A program made the translations under genes and the position numbers. Below, in pieces: positions 8,947-17,694 of a stretch of 64,000 nt of DNA. The DNA is from Poriferisodalis sp965205175. GTDB taxonomy: Bacteria > Actinomycetota > Acidimicrobiia > Acidimicrobiales > Poriferisodalaceae. Below the pieces are notes generated by a model. It saw nothing but the letters and a program-made list of their open reading frames with translations. It had not been told where the DNA came from and ran no database searches. The stretch lies in NCBI RefSeq assembly GCF_965205175.1, contig NZ_OZ242038.1:2356001-2420000 (forward strand), in the 5' to 3' direction. How positions within the stretch are numbered: the first letter of the stretch is position 1; each line of letters starts with the position of its first letter.

Positions 8947-9802
8947 GGCCAGCGACGATCCGGTCCATGTCCGCCAACGCGTCGGGGTCGACGCGCAGCT
9001 CGGCCAACGAGGGCAGGTCGTCGAGACTGTCGAGGCCCAGCAGCTCCAGGAACGTCGGCGTCGTACCGAGCAACGCTGCATGACCGGGGCCCTGATCTCG
9101 TGCTGTCACGGCGATGTAGCCGTGTTCGGTGAGGGTGCGGACGACACCGTCCGCGTTGACGCCCCGGATGGCGCTGATCTGGGCTCGCGAGATCGGCTGC
9201 TTGTAGGCCACCACTGCCAAGGTCTCCAAGGCCGCCGCGGACAGGCGCGGCGATCGTCGGCTGCCTACGAAGCGCTCGACGTAGTCCGCGACTGCCGGTG
9301 CTGTCTGCAGCTGGTATCCGCCGGCCACCTGCACCACGGTGAAACCCCGCCCTGCTCGCTCGTACTCTGCGACGAGGTCGCTGCAGACCGCCTGCACCGT
9401 CGCCGCCGAGGCGCAGGTGACCGATGCCAGCACCGCCGTGGGCACCGGCTCGGTCGCGACCATCAGCACGGCTTCGACTGCGGCGTACAGCACTCGGTCA
9501 TCGACGACGGGTGGCTCGCAGCTGTCTGCGTCCTCGGCACGGCCTGCGTCCTCGGCACGGTCTGCGTCCTCGGCGCGGTCGGCACCAACACGCGGCGGTG
9601 CTGCTTGGCTCGGACGCGCCGAGGGATGGGAACGGGAGTGCGGCTGGGCGGCTGGGGTCGGGTCTGGCGTTGCCGGACCTGGCGACGGCCGGTGCGGTGG
9701 CGCAGCCGGAGCGTCCGGCAGGGTTCGCCCCTCGTCGCTGACGAGCCGAAGGCCGCGGGCGGATCGGCCGGTCCGGCTGACGTTGCGACGCTTGCGGCTC
9801 AT
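8933..9802 (-). CDS. scpB: segregation and condensation protein B
   Basis: Kleisin-associated subunit that with ScpA and SMC forms the condensin complex on the nucleoid. The conserved part starts at about residue 95 (DRVLYAAVEAVLMVATEPV) and contains two winged-helix domains, with SRAQISAIRGVN and TTPTFLELLGLDSL as typical blocks. The first 90 residues are a basic, Pro-rich, probably disordered tail. Its end, near DNA positions 9530-9590, is a threefold 18-bp tandem repeat coding for RAEDAD/RAEDAG. The ATG (9802-9800) overlaps the scpA stop as ATGA. Length of 289 exceeds the usual 190-200 because of the tail. Confidence 0.92.
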   Translation of the reverse strand: MSRKRRNVSRTGRSARGLRLVSDEGRTLPDAPAAPPHRPSPGPATPDPTPAAQPHSRSHPSARPSQAAPPRVGADRAEDADRAEDAGRAEDADSCEPPVVDDRVLYAAVEAVLMVATEPVPTAVLASVTCASAATVQAVCSDLVAEYERAGRGFTVVQVAGGYQLQTAPAVADYVERFVGSRRSPRLSAAALETLAVVAYKQPISRAQISAIRGVNADGVVRTLTEHGYIAVTARDQGPGHAALLGTTPTFLELLGLDSLDDLPSLAELRVDPDALADMDRIVAGHDPQ

Positions 9803-10656
9803 GCAGCATCTTCTGTGTCTTGCGACAGGCTGCGGGCGGCACTGCGCAACCCCGAGCCGGCGCCGATCCACTCCACGCCGATGTCGCCGAAGCGCTCGGC
9901 TTGGGTCAGCTCGACATGACCCGAGCCGAACAGCTCCAGCACCGCCAAGAAGTACACCACCACCACGATGCGCTCGGCGACCTCGCCGGTGAGCTCCCGG
10001 AAAGTCGCCGGACCCGACTCGGCCAGCCGCTCGGCGATCTGCGCCGCAGCTTCGTCCACTGTCATGACGACGCCTCTCACGTGACTGAGGTCGACGTGGG
10101 GTTCGGGCCGCGCCGTGAGCACTCGTTGGATTGCTGCGGCGAGGTCGTCTGGCGCAGCGCCTTCGAGCGCGTCCGGCGCGCACGCCCACAAGTGCTCGGG
10201 AGGACCTGCGGTGCGCGGCCACTGCAGCGTCGCGGCATTCCAGCGCTCGCGCAGCAGCCGTGCCGCTGCAGCGAACGTGTTTCCCTCGAGCAGCCGTGCC
10301 ACAGCGGCGTCGCGTACCCCGTAAGCCGCCAGCTCTTCCTCCAGGTCCAGCTCGGCCGGCGGTGCAGGCAGCAGACGGCGTGACTTGAGCTCGATCAACG
10401 TCGCGGCCAGCAGGGCGAATTCGCTGGCGGCGTCGACGTCCACAGTGCTGGGCGCCACAGCATCGGGTTCCACAACATGGGCCTCGGCACCGTGGCGCCC
10501 CGCGGCGGCCAGGGAATCTGCAAAGCAGTCGGCCACGAAGTCCTCCACCAGTCGCGTCAACGACACTTCCCAGATGTCCACTTCTTGTGAGACGACCAGC
10601 TTCACCAGCACGTCCAGCGGGCCGGCAAAACCCTCGGTGCGAACTTGGTGCGCCAC
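9799..10656 (-). CDS. scpA: segregation and condensation protein A
   Basis: Kleisin subunit of the bacterial SMC condensin, bridging SMC heads together with ScpB. The N-terminal block EGFAGPLDVLVKLVVSQEVDIWEVSL and the C-terminal winged-helix block (VVVVYFLAVLELFGSGHVELTQ) are diagnostic. I place the start at GTG 10656 (VAHQVRTEGF). The alternative ATG at 10710 overlaps the trpS start on the other strand. It would also translate a perfect DNA inverted repeat into a symmetric, non-conserved peptide, so it is less likely. Length is about 285 residues. Stop and scpB start overlap (ATGA). Confidence 0.9.
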   Translation of the reverse strand: MAHQVRTEGFAGPLDVLVKLVVSQEVDIWEVSLTRLVEDFVADCFADSLAAAGRHGAEAHVVEPDAVAPSTVDVDAASEFALLAATLIELKSRRLLPAPPAELDLEEELAAYGVRDAAVARLLEGNTFAAAARLLRERWNAATLQWPRTAGPPEHLWACAPDALEGAAPDDLAAAIQRVLTARPEPHVDLSHVRGVVMTVDEAAAQIAERLAESGPATFRELTGEVAERIVVVVYFLAVLELFGSGHVELTQAERFGDIGVEWIGAGSGLRSAARSLSQDTEDAA

Positions 10657-10662
10657 GCAGTC

Positions 10663-10702
10663 CGACGGTACCGCGGCCACCGACGTCGCGGCGGTACCGT
10701 CG
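10663..10702. promoter_or_regulatory. perfect inverted repeat between the divergent scpA and trpS starts
   Basis: The 12-bp arm CGACGGTACCGC (10663-10674) recurs as its exact reverse complement GCGGTACCGTCG (10691-10702). The 16-bp centre holds the palindrome CGACGTCG (10681-10688). The element ends 7 bp before the trpS ATG and starts 7 bp upstream of the proposed scpA GTG. It could be an operator for both genes or a hairpin in either leader. No protein can be assigned to it. Confidence 0.45.
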
Positions 10703-10708
10703 GGTGCC

Positions 10709-11722
10709 ATGACGCGAGTGCTCTCGGGCATCCAGCCCACCGGCGACGTTCACTTGGGCAACTATCTCGGAGCGCTTCGGCAGTGGGCGATCGGCCAGCA
10801 CGACTCCGATGCCTTCTACTGCGCGGTGGACCTGCACGCGGTCACCGTGCGCCAGGACCCGGCCGAGTTGCGGGCCGCCACGCTGGGCACGATGGCCACG
10901 TTGATCTCGGTCGGCCTCGATCCCGAGGTCTGCACGCTGTTCGTCCAGAGCCACGTTCCCCAGCACACCGAGCTGTCGTGGCTGCTCGAGTGTACCGTGT
11001 CGCTCGGGGAGCTGCGCCGGATGACGCAGTTCAAGGACAAGGCTGCACGTGCCGAGGGGCGTGCCGAAGGGAGCGACCAAGGCGGCGACCACGTCTCTGC
11101 AGGCTTGTTCACCTACCCGGCACTGATGGCCGCGGACATCTTGATCTACGACGCAGACCGAGTCCCCGTGGGCGACGACCAGCGCCAGCACCTCGAGCTG
11201 ACCCGTGACGTGGCACAGCGGTTCAACAGCCGCTACGGCGAGGTCTTCGTCGTACCCGAGGCTGCCATCCCGACGGTCGGCGCCCGCGTGATGGACCTGC
11301 AGAACCCGCAGTCGAAGATGTCCAAGTCCGCCGAGAGCCCCCAAGGCACCGTGGGGATCTTCGAGGACCGAGCCGACATCGCCCGCAAGTTCGCTCGGGC
11401 GGTGACCGACTCCGAGTCTGAGGTGCGCTACGACCCCGACGCGAAGCCGGGCGTGTCCAACCTGCTGTCCATCCTCGGCGCCGCCACGGGGCGCAGTCCG
11501 GCCGACGCTGCAGCGGGCTACCGCCAGTACGGAACGCTCAAGTCCGACACCGCCGAAGCGGTCATCGCCATGCTCGAGCCCATCGCCGCCAAGAAGGCCG
11601 AGCTCGACGCCGACCCTGCCGAGCTCTCCCGCATCATCGCGGCCGGGGCCGACAAGGCAGCAGCAGTCGCCGGCGGAACCTTGGCACGCGCCAAGGATGC
11701 GATGGGCTTCCTGCCGAAGTAG
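10709..11722 (+). CDS. trpS: tryptophanyl-tRNA synthetase
   Basis: Class I aminoacyl-tRNA synthetase that charges tRNA-Trp in the cytoplasm. The HIGH-type motif is in PTGDVHLGNYLG (residues 11-22) and the KMSKS loop is SKMSKSAES. LLECTVSLGELRRMTQFKDK and TYPALMAADIL are family blocks. At 337 residues it is full length. It is the only complete plus-strand gene in the first 28 kb, inserted between xerD and scpA. The ATG at 10709 has no clear Shine-Dalgarno sequence and may be read from a leaderless or very short-leader mRNA. Confidence 0.97.
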   Translation: MTRVLSGIQPTGDVHLGNYLGALRQWAIGQHDSDAFYCAVDLHAVTVRQDPAELRAATLGTMATLISVGLDPEVCTLFVQSHVPQHTELSWLLECTVSLGELRRMTQFKDKAARAEGRAEGSDQGGDHVSAGLFTYPALMAADILIYDADRVPVGDDQRQHLELTRDVAQRFNSRYGEVFVVPEAAIPTVGARVMDLQNPQSKMSKSAESPQGTVGIFEDRADIARKFARAVTDSESEVRYDPDAKPGVSNLLSILGAATGRSPADAAAGYRQYGTLKSDTAEAVIAMLEPIAAKKAELDADPAELSRIIAAGADKAAAVAGGTLARAKDAMGFLPK

Positions 11723-11769
11723 CCGCCGCCGGCGTTCCTCTGCTCAGAACCCCCAGGACTCCACGCGGC

Positions 11770-12696
11770 TCAGTAGCGAGCTCGGGGATGAGCCTGGCGG
11801 TAGACCTCAGTCAAACGCTCCTGGGAGACCGCGGTGTACCGCTGTGTGCTCGAGATCGAGGCATGACCCAACAGCTCCTGCACGCTGCGGATGTCGGCGC
11901 CGCCGTCGAGCATGTGGGTCGCGCACGAATGACGCAGCACGTGGGTGGTGAGCTGATCGGGCCCGAGTCCCACGCGTTCGCCATGGCGGCGCACGACCAG
12001 CCAGAGGCCCTGACGGGTGATGCGACGGCCCCGCGCACTCAGGAACATCGCTGCAGCGTCGTCGCGCGACCGCCACGACGCCGGCGTCATCGCCCCGCGG
12101 CCGGCGCCGCTCAGCCAGTCCCCGACGGCGGCTGCGGCGTGACGGCCCACCGGCACTACCCGCTCTTTGCCGCCTTTGCCCCAGACCCGCATCAGCCGTT
12201 CGCCGAGGTCGACGTCGCCCAGCGACAACGCTGTCAGCTCGCCGGCCCGCAGGCCCATGCCGTAGAGCACTTCGAGCATCGCACGATCCCGCAGCGCCAC
12301 GGGACTGTCCCCGGCCGGCGACGCCAGCAGCAGCTCGATCTGGTCCCGGCGCAACGCCCGAGGCAGCCCGGCCCGAGCGCGGGGCACATCGAGCGCGCCA
12401 GCGGGATCGGACTGCGCCAAGTCCTCTGCGACCAAGAACCGATACAGACCGCGCAGGCTGACCGCCACTCGGGCGCACGTCGAGGACGCACGCCCCAGAT
12501 CGTCGCGCAAGTGCGCCAAGTAGGCCGCCACCTCCGCCGAGCCGGCGCCCAGCAGGTCGGTCCCCCGTGCTCCGAGCCATGCCGCAAACCCGCTCAGGTC
12601 GGCCCGGTAGGAGGCGATCGTGTGCGGCGCTCGGCCCCGCTCGTTGGACAACCAGCCCAGGTACTCCTCGGCTTCGACCGCCAGTGCAGCCGACAT
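11770..12696 (-). CDS. xerD: site-specific tyrosine recombinase XerD
   Basis: Resolves chromosome dimers at dif together with a second Xer protein. The N-terminal SAM-like core-binding domain (to about residue 105) is followed by the catalytic domain with all active-site residues. These are Arg150 (GLRAGEL), a Lys in GKGGKERVVPV (about 174-177), His252 and Arg255 (HVLRHSC), His278 (LLGHASISS) and the nucleophile Tyr287 (QRYTAV). At 308 residues it is standard length. The ATG at 12696 lies 11 bp after the pyrG stop. Synteny with pyrG supports XerD rather than a phage integrase. Confidence 0.95.
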   Translation of the reverse strand: MSAALAVEAEEYLGWLSNERGRAPHTIASYRADLSGFAAWLGARGTDLLGAGSAEVAAYLAHLRDDLGRASSTCARVAVSLRGLYRFLVAEDLAQSDPAGALDVPRARAGLPRALRRDQIELLLASPAGDSPVALRDRAMLEVLYGMGLRAGELTALSLGDVDLGERLMRVWGKGGKERVVPVGRHAAAAVGDWLSGAGRGAMTPASWRSRDDAAAMFLSARGRRITRQGLWLVVRRHGERVGLGPDQLTTHVLRHSCATHMLDGGADIRSVQELLGHASISSTQRYTAVSQERLTEVYRQAHPRARY

Positions 12697-12707
12697 CGCC
12701 AGCTCAG

Positions 12708-14378
12708 CTATCCGGTGCCCAGCGACCCAGTGCCCAGCAGTCCTGCTTCGGCGGATGCCGGCAGCAGCTGAGCCTCGCGTCCGTCGGCCCGGGCGAGTGC
12801 AGCGCCCACTAGGCCGCAGAACAGCGGCGCCGGGCGGTTGGGCCGGCTCTTGAACTCGGGGTGTGCCTGGGTGCCCACCCAGAAGGCGTGACCGTCGAGC
12901 TCGACGAATTCGGCGAGGCGGCCGTCGGGCGAGAGTCCGCTGCACCGCAGTCCGCCGTCTTCCATCCGATGGCGGTAGCTGTCGTTGACCTCGTATCGAT
13001 GCCGATGTCGCTCGTTGACCAGCGTGTCGCCGTACATCGCCGCCACACGGCTGCCGGGCGCCAGCCTGGCCAGGTAGGCGCCGAGCCGCATCGTGCCGCC
13101 CTTGTCCTGGATGCCGCGCTGTGCATGCATGAGATCGATGACTGGATGCAACGTGTGCGGGTCGAACTCGGTCGAATTAGCGCCCAACAGGCCCAGCTCG
13201 TTGCGGCAGAACTCGATCACCATGACCTGCAGTCCCAGGCAGAGCCCCAGGCACGGCACGTCGTGCTGGCGCGCGTAGGCCGCCGCGGCAATCTTGCCTT
13301 CGATGCCCCGCGGCCCGAATCCGCCGGGGATCACCATGCCGTCGAGATGACCGAGCCGTCCAGCGGCCAGCAGCCCCTCGATCTCCTCGGAGTCGATCCA
13401 GTCCAAGTCGACATCGACGCCGTGATAGGCACCCGCGTGTCGCAACGCCTCCACCACCGACAGATACGCATCGGGCAGCGCCACGTACTTGCCGATGATG
13501 CCGATCCGCACCGTCGTTCGAGGCGCTGCGATGCGCGCCAGCATTGCCTCCCACTCGACGAGATCGGGCTCGACGTCTTCGAAGCCGAGCAGACGGCACA
13601 GGAAGCTGTCCAGGCCTGCGGCGCGCAGCACCATGGGAATCTCGTAGAGGACCGACGAGTCGGGGGCATTCACGACGCCGGCCAGCTCCACATCGCTGAG
13701 ACTGGAGATCTTGTTGCGCAGGCCGTCCTCGATGGGACCCGCGCTGCGCAGCACGATGGCGTCGGGATGCACGCCGCGGCTGCGCAACTCGGTCACCGAG
13801 TGCTGTGTGGGCTTGGTCTTCTGTTCGCCTGACGGGCCGATGAAGGGCACCAGCGTGACGTGGACGTAGCACACGTTGCGCGGTCCGACCTCGAGGCGCA
13901 TCTGGCGGATGGCCTCCAGAAACGGCAGGATCTCGATGTCGCCGACGGTGCCGCCGACCTCGGTGATGACCACGTCCACATCTCCGGCGGCCAGCTTGCG
14001 GATGCGTTCTTTGATCTCGTCGGTGATGTGCGGGATGACCTGCACTGTCCGCCCCAGATACTGGCCACGACGCTCGTCGGCGAGCACTTTCTGGTAGATC
14101 GAACCGGTCGTAGCGTTCGAGTCCCGCGTCAGCGACACGTCGATGAAACGCTCGTAGTGACCGAGGTCGAGGTCGGTCTCGCCTCCGTCGTCGGTGACGA
14201 ACACTTCGCCGTGCTCGTAGGGGTTCAACGTGCCTGGGTCCACGTTGATGTACGGGTCCAGCTTCTGCATGGTGACCCGCAGCCCGCGGGCCGCCAGCAG
14301 CCTGCCGAGCGACGCCGCGGTGAGGCCCTTGCCGAGAGAGCTGGCAACTCCGCCGGTGACGAACATGTGCTTGGCCAC
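12708..14378 (-). CDS. pyrG: CTP synthase
   Basis: Amination of UTP to CTP with glutamine as nitrogen donor. The N-terminal synthetase domain starts MAKHMFVTGGVASSLGKGL and contains KLDPYINVDPGTLNP, the classic ATP/UTP-binding blocks. The C-terminal class I glutamine amidotransferase domain has PGGFGPRG, the nucleophile Cys in CLGLCLGLQ (about residue 378) and the His/Glu pair in GTQAHPEFKSRP. At 556 residues it is normal length. The last 25 residues are a non-conserved tail with a GTGSLGTG duplication. Confidence 0.98.
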   Translation of the reverse strand: MAKHMFVTGGVASSLGKGLTAASLGRLLAARGLRVTMQKLDPYINVDPGTLNPYEHGEVFVTDDGGETDLDLGHYERFIDVSLTRDSNATTGSIYQKVLADERRGQYLGRTVQVIPHITDEIKERIRKLAAGDVDVVITEVGGTVGDIEILPFLEAIRQMRLEVGPRNVCYVHVTLVPFIGPSGEQKTKPTQHSVTELRSRGVHPDAIVLRSAGPIEDGLRNKISSLSDVELAGVVNAPDSSVLYEIPMVLRAAGLDSFLCRLLGFEDVEPDLVEWEAMLARIAAPRTTVRIGIIGKYVALPDAYLSVVEALRHAGAYHGVDVDLDWIDSEEIEGLLAAGRLGHLDGMVIPGGFGPRGIEGKIAAAAYARQHDVPCLGLCLGLQVMVIEFCRNELGLLGANSTEFDPHTLHPVIDLMHAQRGIQDKGGTMRLGAYLARLAPGSRVAAMYGDTLVNERHRHRYEVNDSYRHRMEDGGLRCSGLSPDGRLAEFVELDGHAFWVGTQAHPEFKSRPNRPAPLFCGLVGAALARADGREAQLLPASAEAGLLGTGSLGTG

Positions 14379-14572
14379 GCGGCCCCCTCAGTGGGCTCGG
14401 TGCATGCGGGCTTCCGAGCCAGTGCCCGCGTGGACAGTGGACGCCCTCAGCGCTGAATTTGTTGCGAACTCAGCTCGCTGCCAACTCAAGCTACCGTCGG
14501 CTCAGCGATGGTGCGCGCTCCTCGCAGGCGATGCGTTGCAGGCAATCCGCTGCTCTGTCGATGCCTCAGCCG

Positions 14573-15508
14573 TCAGATGCGGCAGGGCGAGCCGAGTCTG
14601 TCCAGCCACCGCAGCAGCGGCACTGCGCCGATGACGCGACTGAACGACCAGCGCTCGCTCGCGAGGTTCAGCGCCGACAGCACCGCGAGCAGCAGCCATT
14701 CCCACGCGGCCGACGCCATCGCCACCGACGCCAGCCCCAGCACTGCGCCGGTCGCGTTCACGCCGGTGTCGCCCTGCATGTGCGCTTCGCGCATCTCGCT
14801 GCCGAGCAGCCCGACCGAGGCGCCCGCCGCACCTGCTGCCCACAGTGCCGGGGACTGCCAGGTCGGCCAGGTCGCTGCGACGGGCGCCAGCCCGATGAGC
14901 CACCACACCAGCGCAACCTTGGTCGCCCGCCCCGGCGCTCGGTCGAACAGATTCAACAGGTTGGCACTGAGCGCCGTGATCGCTGCGCCGCGCAGCAACG
15001 GCACGAGCGCAACGGTGCTTCCGAACAGGCCCGCCTGCACGCACAGCAGCGCCGCCGCACCACCCCCGACGGCCTTGTGCAGACCCGTCGTCAGCCTGCG
15101 CCGGCGCCAGCTGCGGCGGATGTGGGCCAGGAAGCCTCCCGATTCGCCTTCGCCACGGGTGTCGTCGCGGTAGCCCAGCCATCCGAACACCGCCAAGGCC
15201 AGCCCTGCTGCCGCCGCACCGATGGCGCCGGCGTTCGCGAAGCTGTGGGAGGTACGGGCCGGGGCCGCGCCAGCGGTGCCGCTGCGGTAGGCCATGACCG
15301 CCACGAGGGCTGTGGCGCCGACGCCTACGGCAACGACGAGCAGGCCCGAGCATCCGAAGATCGGCTTGCCGCGGGCGTTCTCCCGCATCCAGCGCGGACG
15401 CCGCATCCGCGAGCCGGCCAAGCGCCAGCAGATCGCGGCGGCGAGCGCCGAGCCGGCGAACACTGCTGCGAGGGCTGCAGCGGTCGGCACAGCGAAACCG
15501 GCGGTCAT
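14573..15508 (-). CDS. MraY/WecA-like polyprenyl-phosphate sugar-phosphate transferase, unassigned
   Basis: A polytopic membrane protein of 311 residues with about nine hydrophobic segments. Two stretches match the MraY/WecA family: NLLNLFDRAPGRATK (about 185-200), like the Asn-Asp-Pro-Gly-Arg loop, and QGDTGVNATGAVLGL (about 243-257), like the GDTGS loop. Family members attach a sugar 1-phosphate to a polyprenyl phosphate on the cytoplasmic membrane face. Several classical family blocks are degenerate, and the actual mraY normally lies in the dcw cluster, so a specialised role is more likely. It stands 88 bp downstream of a GT2 gene and near steA/steB, suggesting a septum or cell-wall glycolipid. 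ATG at 15508 chosen because it precedes the first membrane segment. Confidence 0.65.
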   Translation of the reverse strand: MTAGFAVPTAAALAAVFAGSALAAAICWRLAGSRMRRPRWMRENARGKPIFGCSGLLVVAVGVGATALVAVMAYRSGTAGAAPARTSHSFANAGAIGAAAAGLALAVFGWLGYRDDTRGEGESGGFLAHIRRSWRRRRLTTGLHKAVGGGAAALLCVQAGLFGSTVALVPLLRGAAITALSANLLNLFDRAPGRATKVALVWWLIGLAPVAATWPTWQSPALWAAGAAGASVGLLGSEMREAHMQGDTGVNATGAVLGLASVAMASAAWEWLLLAVLSALNLASERWSFSRVIGAVPLLRWLDRLGSPCRI

Positions 15509-15596
15509 GGCCTGATGCCGGCGGGCCGAGCGCTGTAGCACTCGCTCATGGGCGCTTCATGGATGGACGCTTCATGGACGGATCACCGACGGCCGT

Positions 15597-16547
15597 TCAC
15601 GAACGGTCTGGGTTTCGGCGCCGCCGCAGGCCGAGCCGCGACCGCAGACTTCCCAGCGTCGCGGCGCCCGAGCGTGCAGCGGCCTGTCGCCGCCGGCGCC
15701 ACGCGGGCCGCCGGGCACGGACGCGACCCATGAAGCGATCACGTCCGCGACCAAGCGCGCGGCCGACAGTGCGTCCAGTGAGCGATGCGACCGCCAGCCA
15801 GAGGGCCTTGTGGGACCCGAGACGCGCCGCCGCAGCCCGGTAGACGTCTCGCCCGATGCGCGCTCGATGGGCGAATCCGCGCAGGTCGCGCCCTGTGGGC
15901 AGATGGCTGAAGCCAGTCTCGACCTCGCGGATGACGGCGCCTCGGCTCGCGGCGTCCAGCGTCAGGCCCAGCTCGAGACCGAACCTGGGCGCAAGCTGCA
16001 GCGAGCGCAGCAGCGGGCCCCGCACGGCGCGCTGGCCCGACAGCGGCTCGGCCAGATCCAGCCCCGTGTGCGAGCGCAGGACACGTCCCGCGAACGCCTT
16101 GACCAGCCCGAATCCGCTGCGCCGGCCGGGCGCCTCGAGCACGGCCACCGTCATGTCCGCTTGGTTGGTCGCCAACGGCGCCAACAGCGCACCGGCACCG
16201 GCGGCCGAGTCACCCACGTCGGCATCGATGAGCAGATAGGCCTCGGGCGCACCCGACGCTGCGATGCCCGCGGCCACAGCGGCGGCCTTGCCGCGATTGC
16301 GGGCCAGCTCGACGACGCGCGCTCCTGCTGCTGCGGCGACAGCCGAGGTGCGGTCCCGGGACCCGTCGTCCACCACGATGACCTCTGACACCTCGGGCAC
16401 GGTCCGCAGCGCCGTCACCGTCGCGCCGACCGTGTCCGCTCGGTCGAACGCCGGCACGATCGCCACTGCATGCAGCCCCGACGACCGCACAGCCGGCAGC
16501 CCCGTCGGCGCCGGTGACTGGTCCTGGTTCCTCGATTCCTGCATCAT
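15597..16547 (-). CDS. family 2 glycosyltransferase
   Basis: Cytoplasmic GT-A fold glycosyltransferase of the dolichyl-phosphate-sugar synthase kind. VAIVPAFDRADTVGATV, VIVVDDGSRDRTS (about 56-68) and the metal-binding LIDADVGD (about 104-111) are visible. The middle holds the acceptor block EPLSGQRAVRG. The C-terminal 70 residues are very rich in Arg and carry no membrane segment, unlike many polyprenyl-phosphate glycosyltransferases; they may bind anionic lipid. ATG 16547 is 30 bp downstream of steB. It is probably co-transcribed with the MraY-like gene. Sugar donor and acceptor unknown. Confidence 0.75.
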   Translation of the reverse strand: MMQESRNQDQSPAPTGLPAVRSSGLHAVAIVPAFDRADTVGATVTALRTVPEVSEVIVVDDGSRDRTSAVAAAAGARVVELARNRGKAAAVAAGIAASGAPEAYLLIDADVGDSAAGAGALLAPLATNQADMTVAVLEAPGRRSGFGLVKAFAGRVLRSHTGLDLAEPLSGQRAVRGPLLRSLQLAPRFGLELGLTLDAASRGAVIREVETGFSHLPTGRDLRGFAHRARIGRDVYRAAAARLGSHKALWLAVASLTGRTVGRALGRGRDRFMGRVRARRPAWRRRRQAAARSGAATLGSLRSRLGLRRRRNPDRS

Positions 16548-16577
16548 CGCTGCTCTGGCATCATCGCTGCTCTGGCA

Positions 16578-17630
16578 TCACGGCGGGCTCAGGCCGTGGT
16601 CGAGGTCTGCTGCAGAGAAATGATGGACCGCCGGCAGCCGCTCCAGCGCGGTCAGCAGCGCCAGATCGCCGGAGAAGCTCGCTGCGTCATCGACGCTCGA
16701 GAACGATTCGGCGAGCACCGGGTCGGATCGGACTCGTGCCACCACCGTGCCGACATCTGGGCTGGTTGCATTCGGGGCGGGCACCTCCACGATGACGCCG
16801 GTGCCGCCGTGCCCGTCGTCGGCGATGGCGGCCAGCAAGTCGAACACGAAGTCCTGGTTCAGACCGGATGCTGCGGCGTCGGTCACCACCACGAGCCGCA
16901 GATGCTCTCCGCCGAGCCGGTGCAGCGCGACAGCACCGGTGCCGTCATGGGTCACGAGTTCCAGGTCGCGCAGCAGCGTGAGCGCGGTGCGCGTCGGCGG
17001 GAGGGACGAGAAGCCAGGAGCGAAGCCGTCGAAGGTGGCGGCATCGGGCACGGCCGCGACATCGGCGGTCGACGTCAGACCGCTGCCGGCTTCGGCCGGC
17101 CTGAACAGCGCCTGGGGCATGAGGAACAAGAGCGCGCGGCGCACGGCGCTGCGGCTGTCGCCTGCCAGCGAGAACGCGTCGGCAATCTGGCGGCGGGCGC
17201 GTGGGTCGTCCAGGCGCAGGTCGTCGCTGAGCCACAGCACACCGCCTTGGCGCGCATCGGTGGCTTCCAGACGAGCCCGGATGGCCGTCACTGCGGCCCG
17301 GTCGACGGTCTCGGGCGCGATGATGAGGGTGACGTGGTCGGTCAGTCGCCCTTCGGGCAGGTGCGGCCGCACGAGGTCCTCCACGCCGAGCCGCACCGCC
17401 TCGACGTTGGCCAGCGCTGCATCGCGTGCGGTCTCCGCTTCGCTGAGCGCCTCCTCAGCTGCTGCCCGACGTTCGACGGCCGACTCCGTGTCGGCTTGCA
17501 GCTGGTCGACGCGGGACTCCAAGTTGCTGACCAGCACCGAGTCCACGAACGTGGACCCGAGCGCCAAGCCGATCGCCAACGCCAGGAACACCGCCGCTAT
17601 CGACACGATGTGGTATCGGAGATTGATCAT
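16578..17630 (-). CDS. mctB: SteB/MctB family membrane protein
   Basis: A bitopic protein of 350 residues. One membrane segment (about 8-28, IVSIAAVFLALAIGLALGS) is followed by a coiled coil (about 35-75, Ala/Glu/Arg rich), then an extracytoplasmic alpha/beta domain. The start MINLRYHIVS is typical of the family called copper transporter MctB in mycobacteria and SteB, partner of SteA in septal cell-wall assembly, in corynebacteria. Its place directly after steA favours the septal role. No Cys/Met copper motif is seen. The region around the start codon is duplicated (see the 28-bp repeat). Confidence 0.82.
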   Translation of the reverse strand: MINLRYHIVSIAAVFLALAIGLALGSTFVDSVLVSNLESRVDQLQADTESAVERRAAAEEALSEAETARDAALANVEAVRLGVEDLVRPHLPEGRLTDHVTLIIAPETVDRAAVTAIRARLEATDARQGGVLWLSDDLRLDDPRARRQIADAFSLAGDSRSAVRRALLFLMPQALFRPAEAGSGLTSTADVAAVPDAATFDGFAPGFSSLPPTRTALTLLRDLELVTHDGTGAVALHRLGGEHLRLVVVTDAAASGLNQDFVFDLLAAIADDGHGGTGVIVEVPAPNATSPDVGTVVARVRSDPVLAESFSSVDDAASFSGDLALLTALERLPAVHHFSAADLDHGLSPP

Positions 17631-17675
17631 CGGAGGCTGGTCATCGGAGATTGATCATCGGAGGCTGGTCATCGG
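17615..17675. repeat. 28-bp tandem duplication across the mctB start codon
   Basis: Positions 17615-17642 and 17643-17670 are identical, and a 5-bp remnant follows. On the minus strand the upstream copy provides a second ATG followed by the same codons (M-I-N-L-R), then TGA. The real mctB start is therefore preceded by a five-codon minicistron made by the duplication. No Shine-Dalgarno sequence is evident before either ATG. Confidence 0.9.
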
Positions 17676-17694
17676 CCTGGTCCACAGGCCCGGC

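Noticed and set aside
11770..12696. Phage integrase or mobile element
   Set aside because: The gene lies in the conserved pyrG-xerD context, with no att repeats or phage genes nearby. No insertion sequence or transposase was found in the window.
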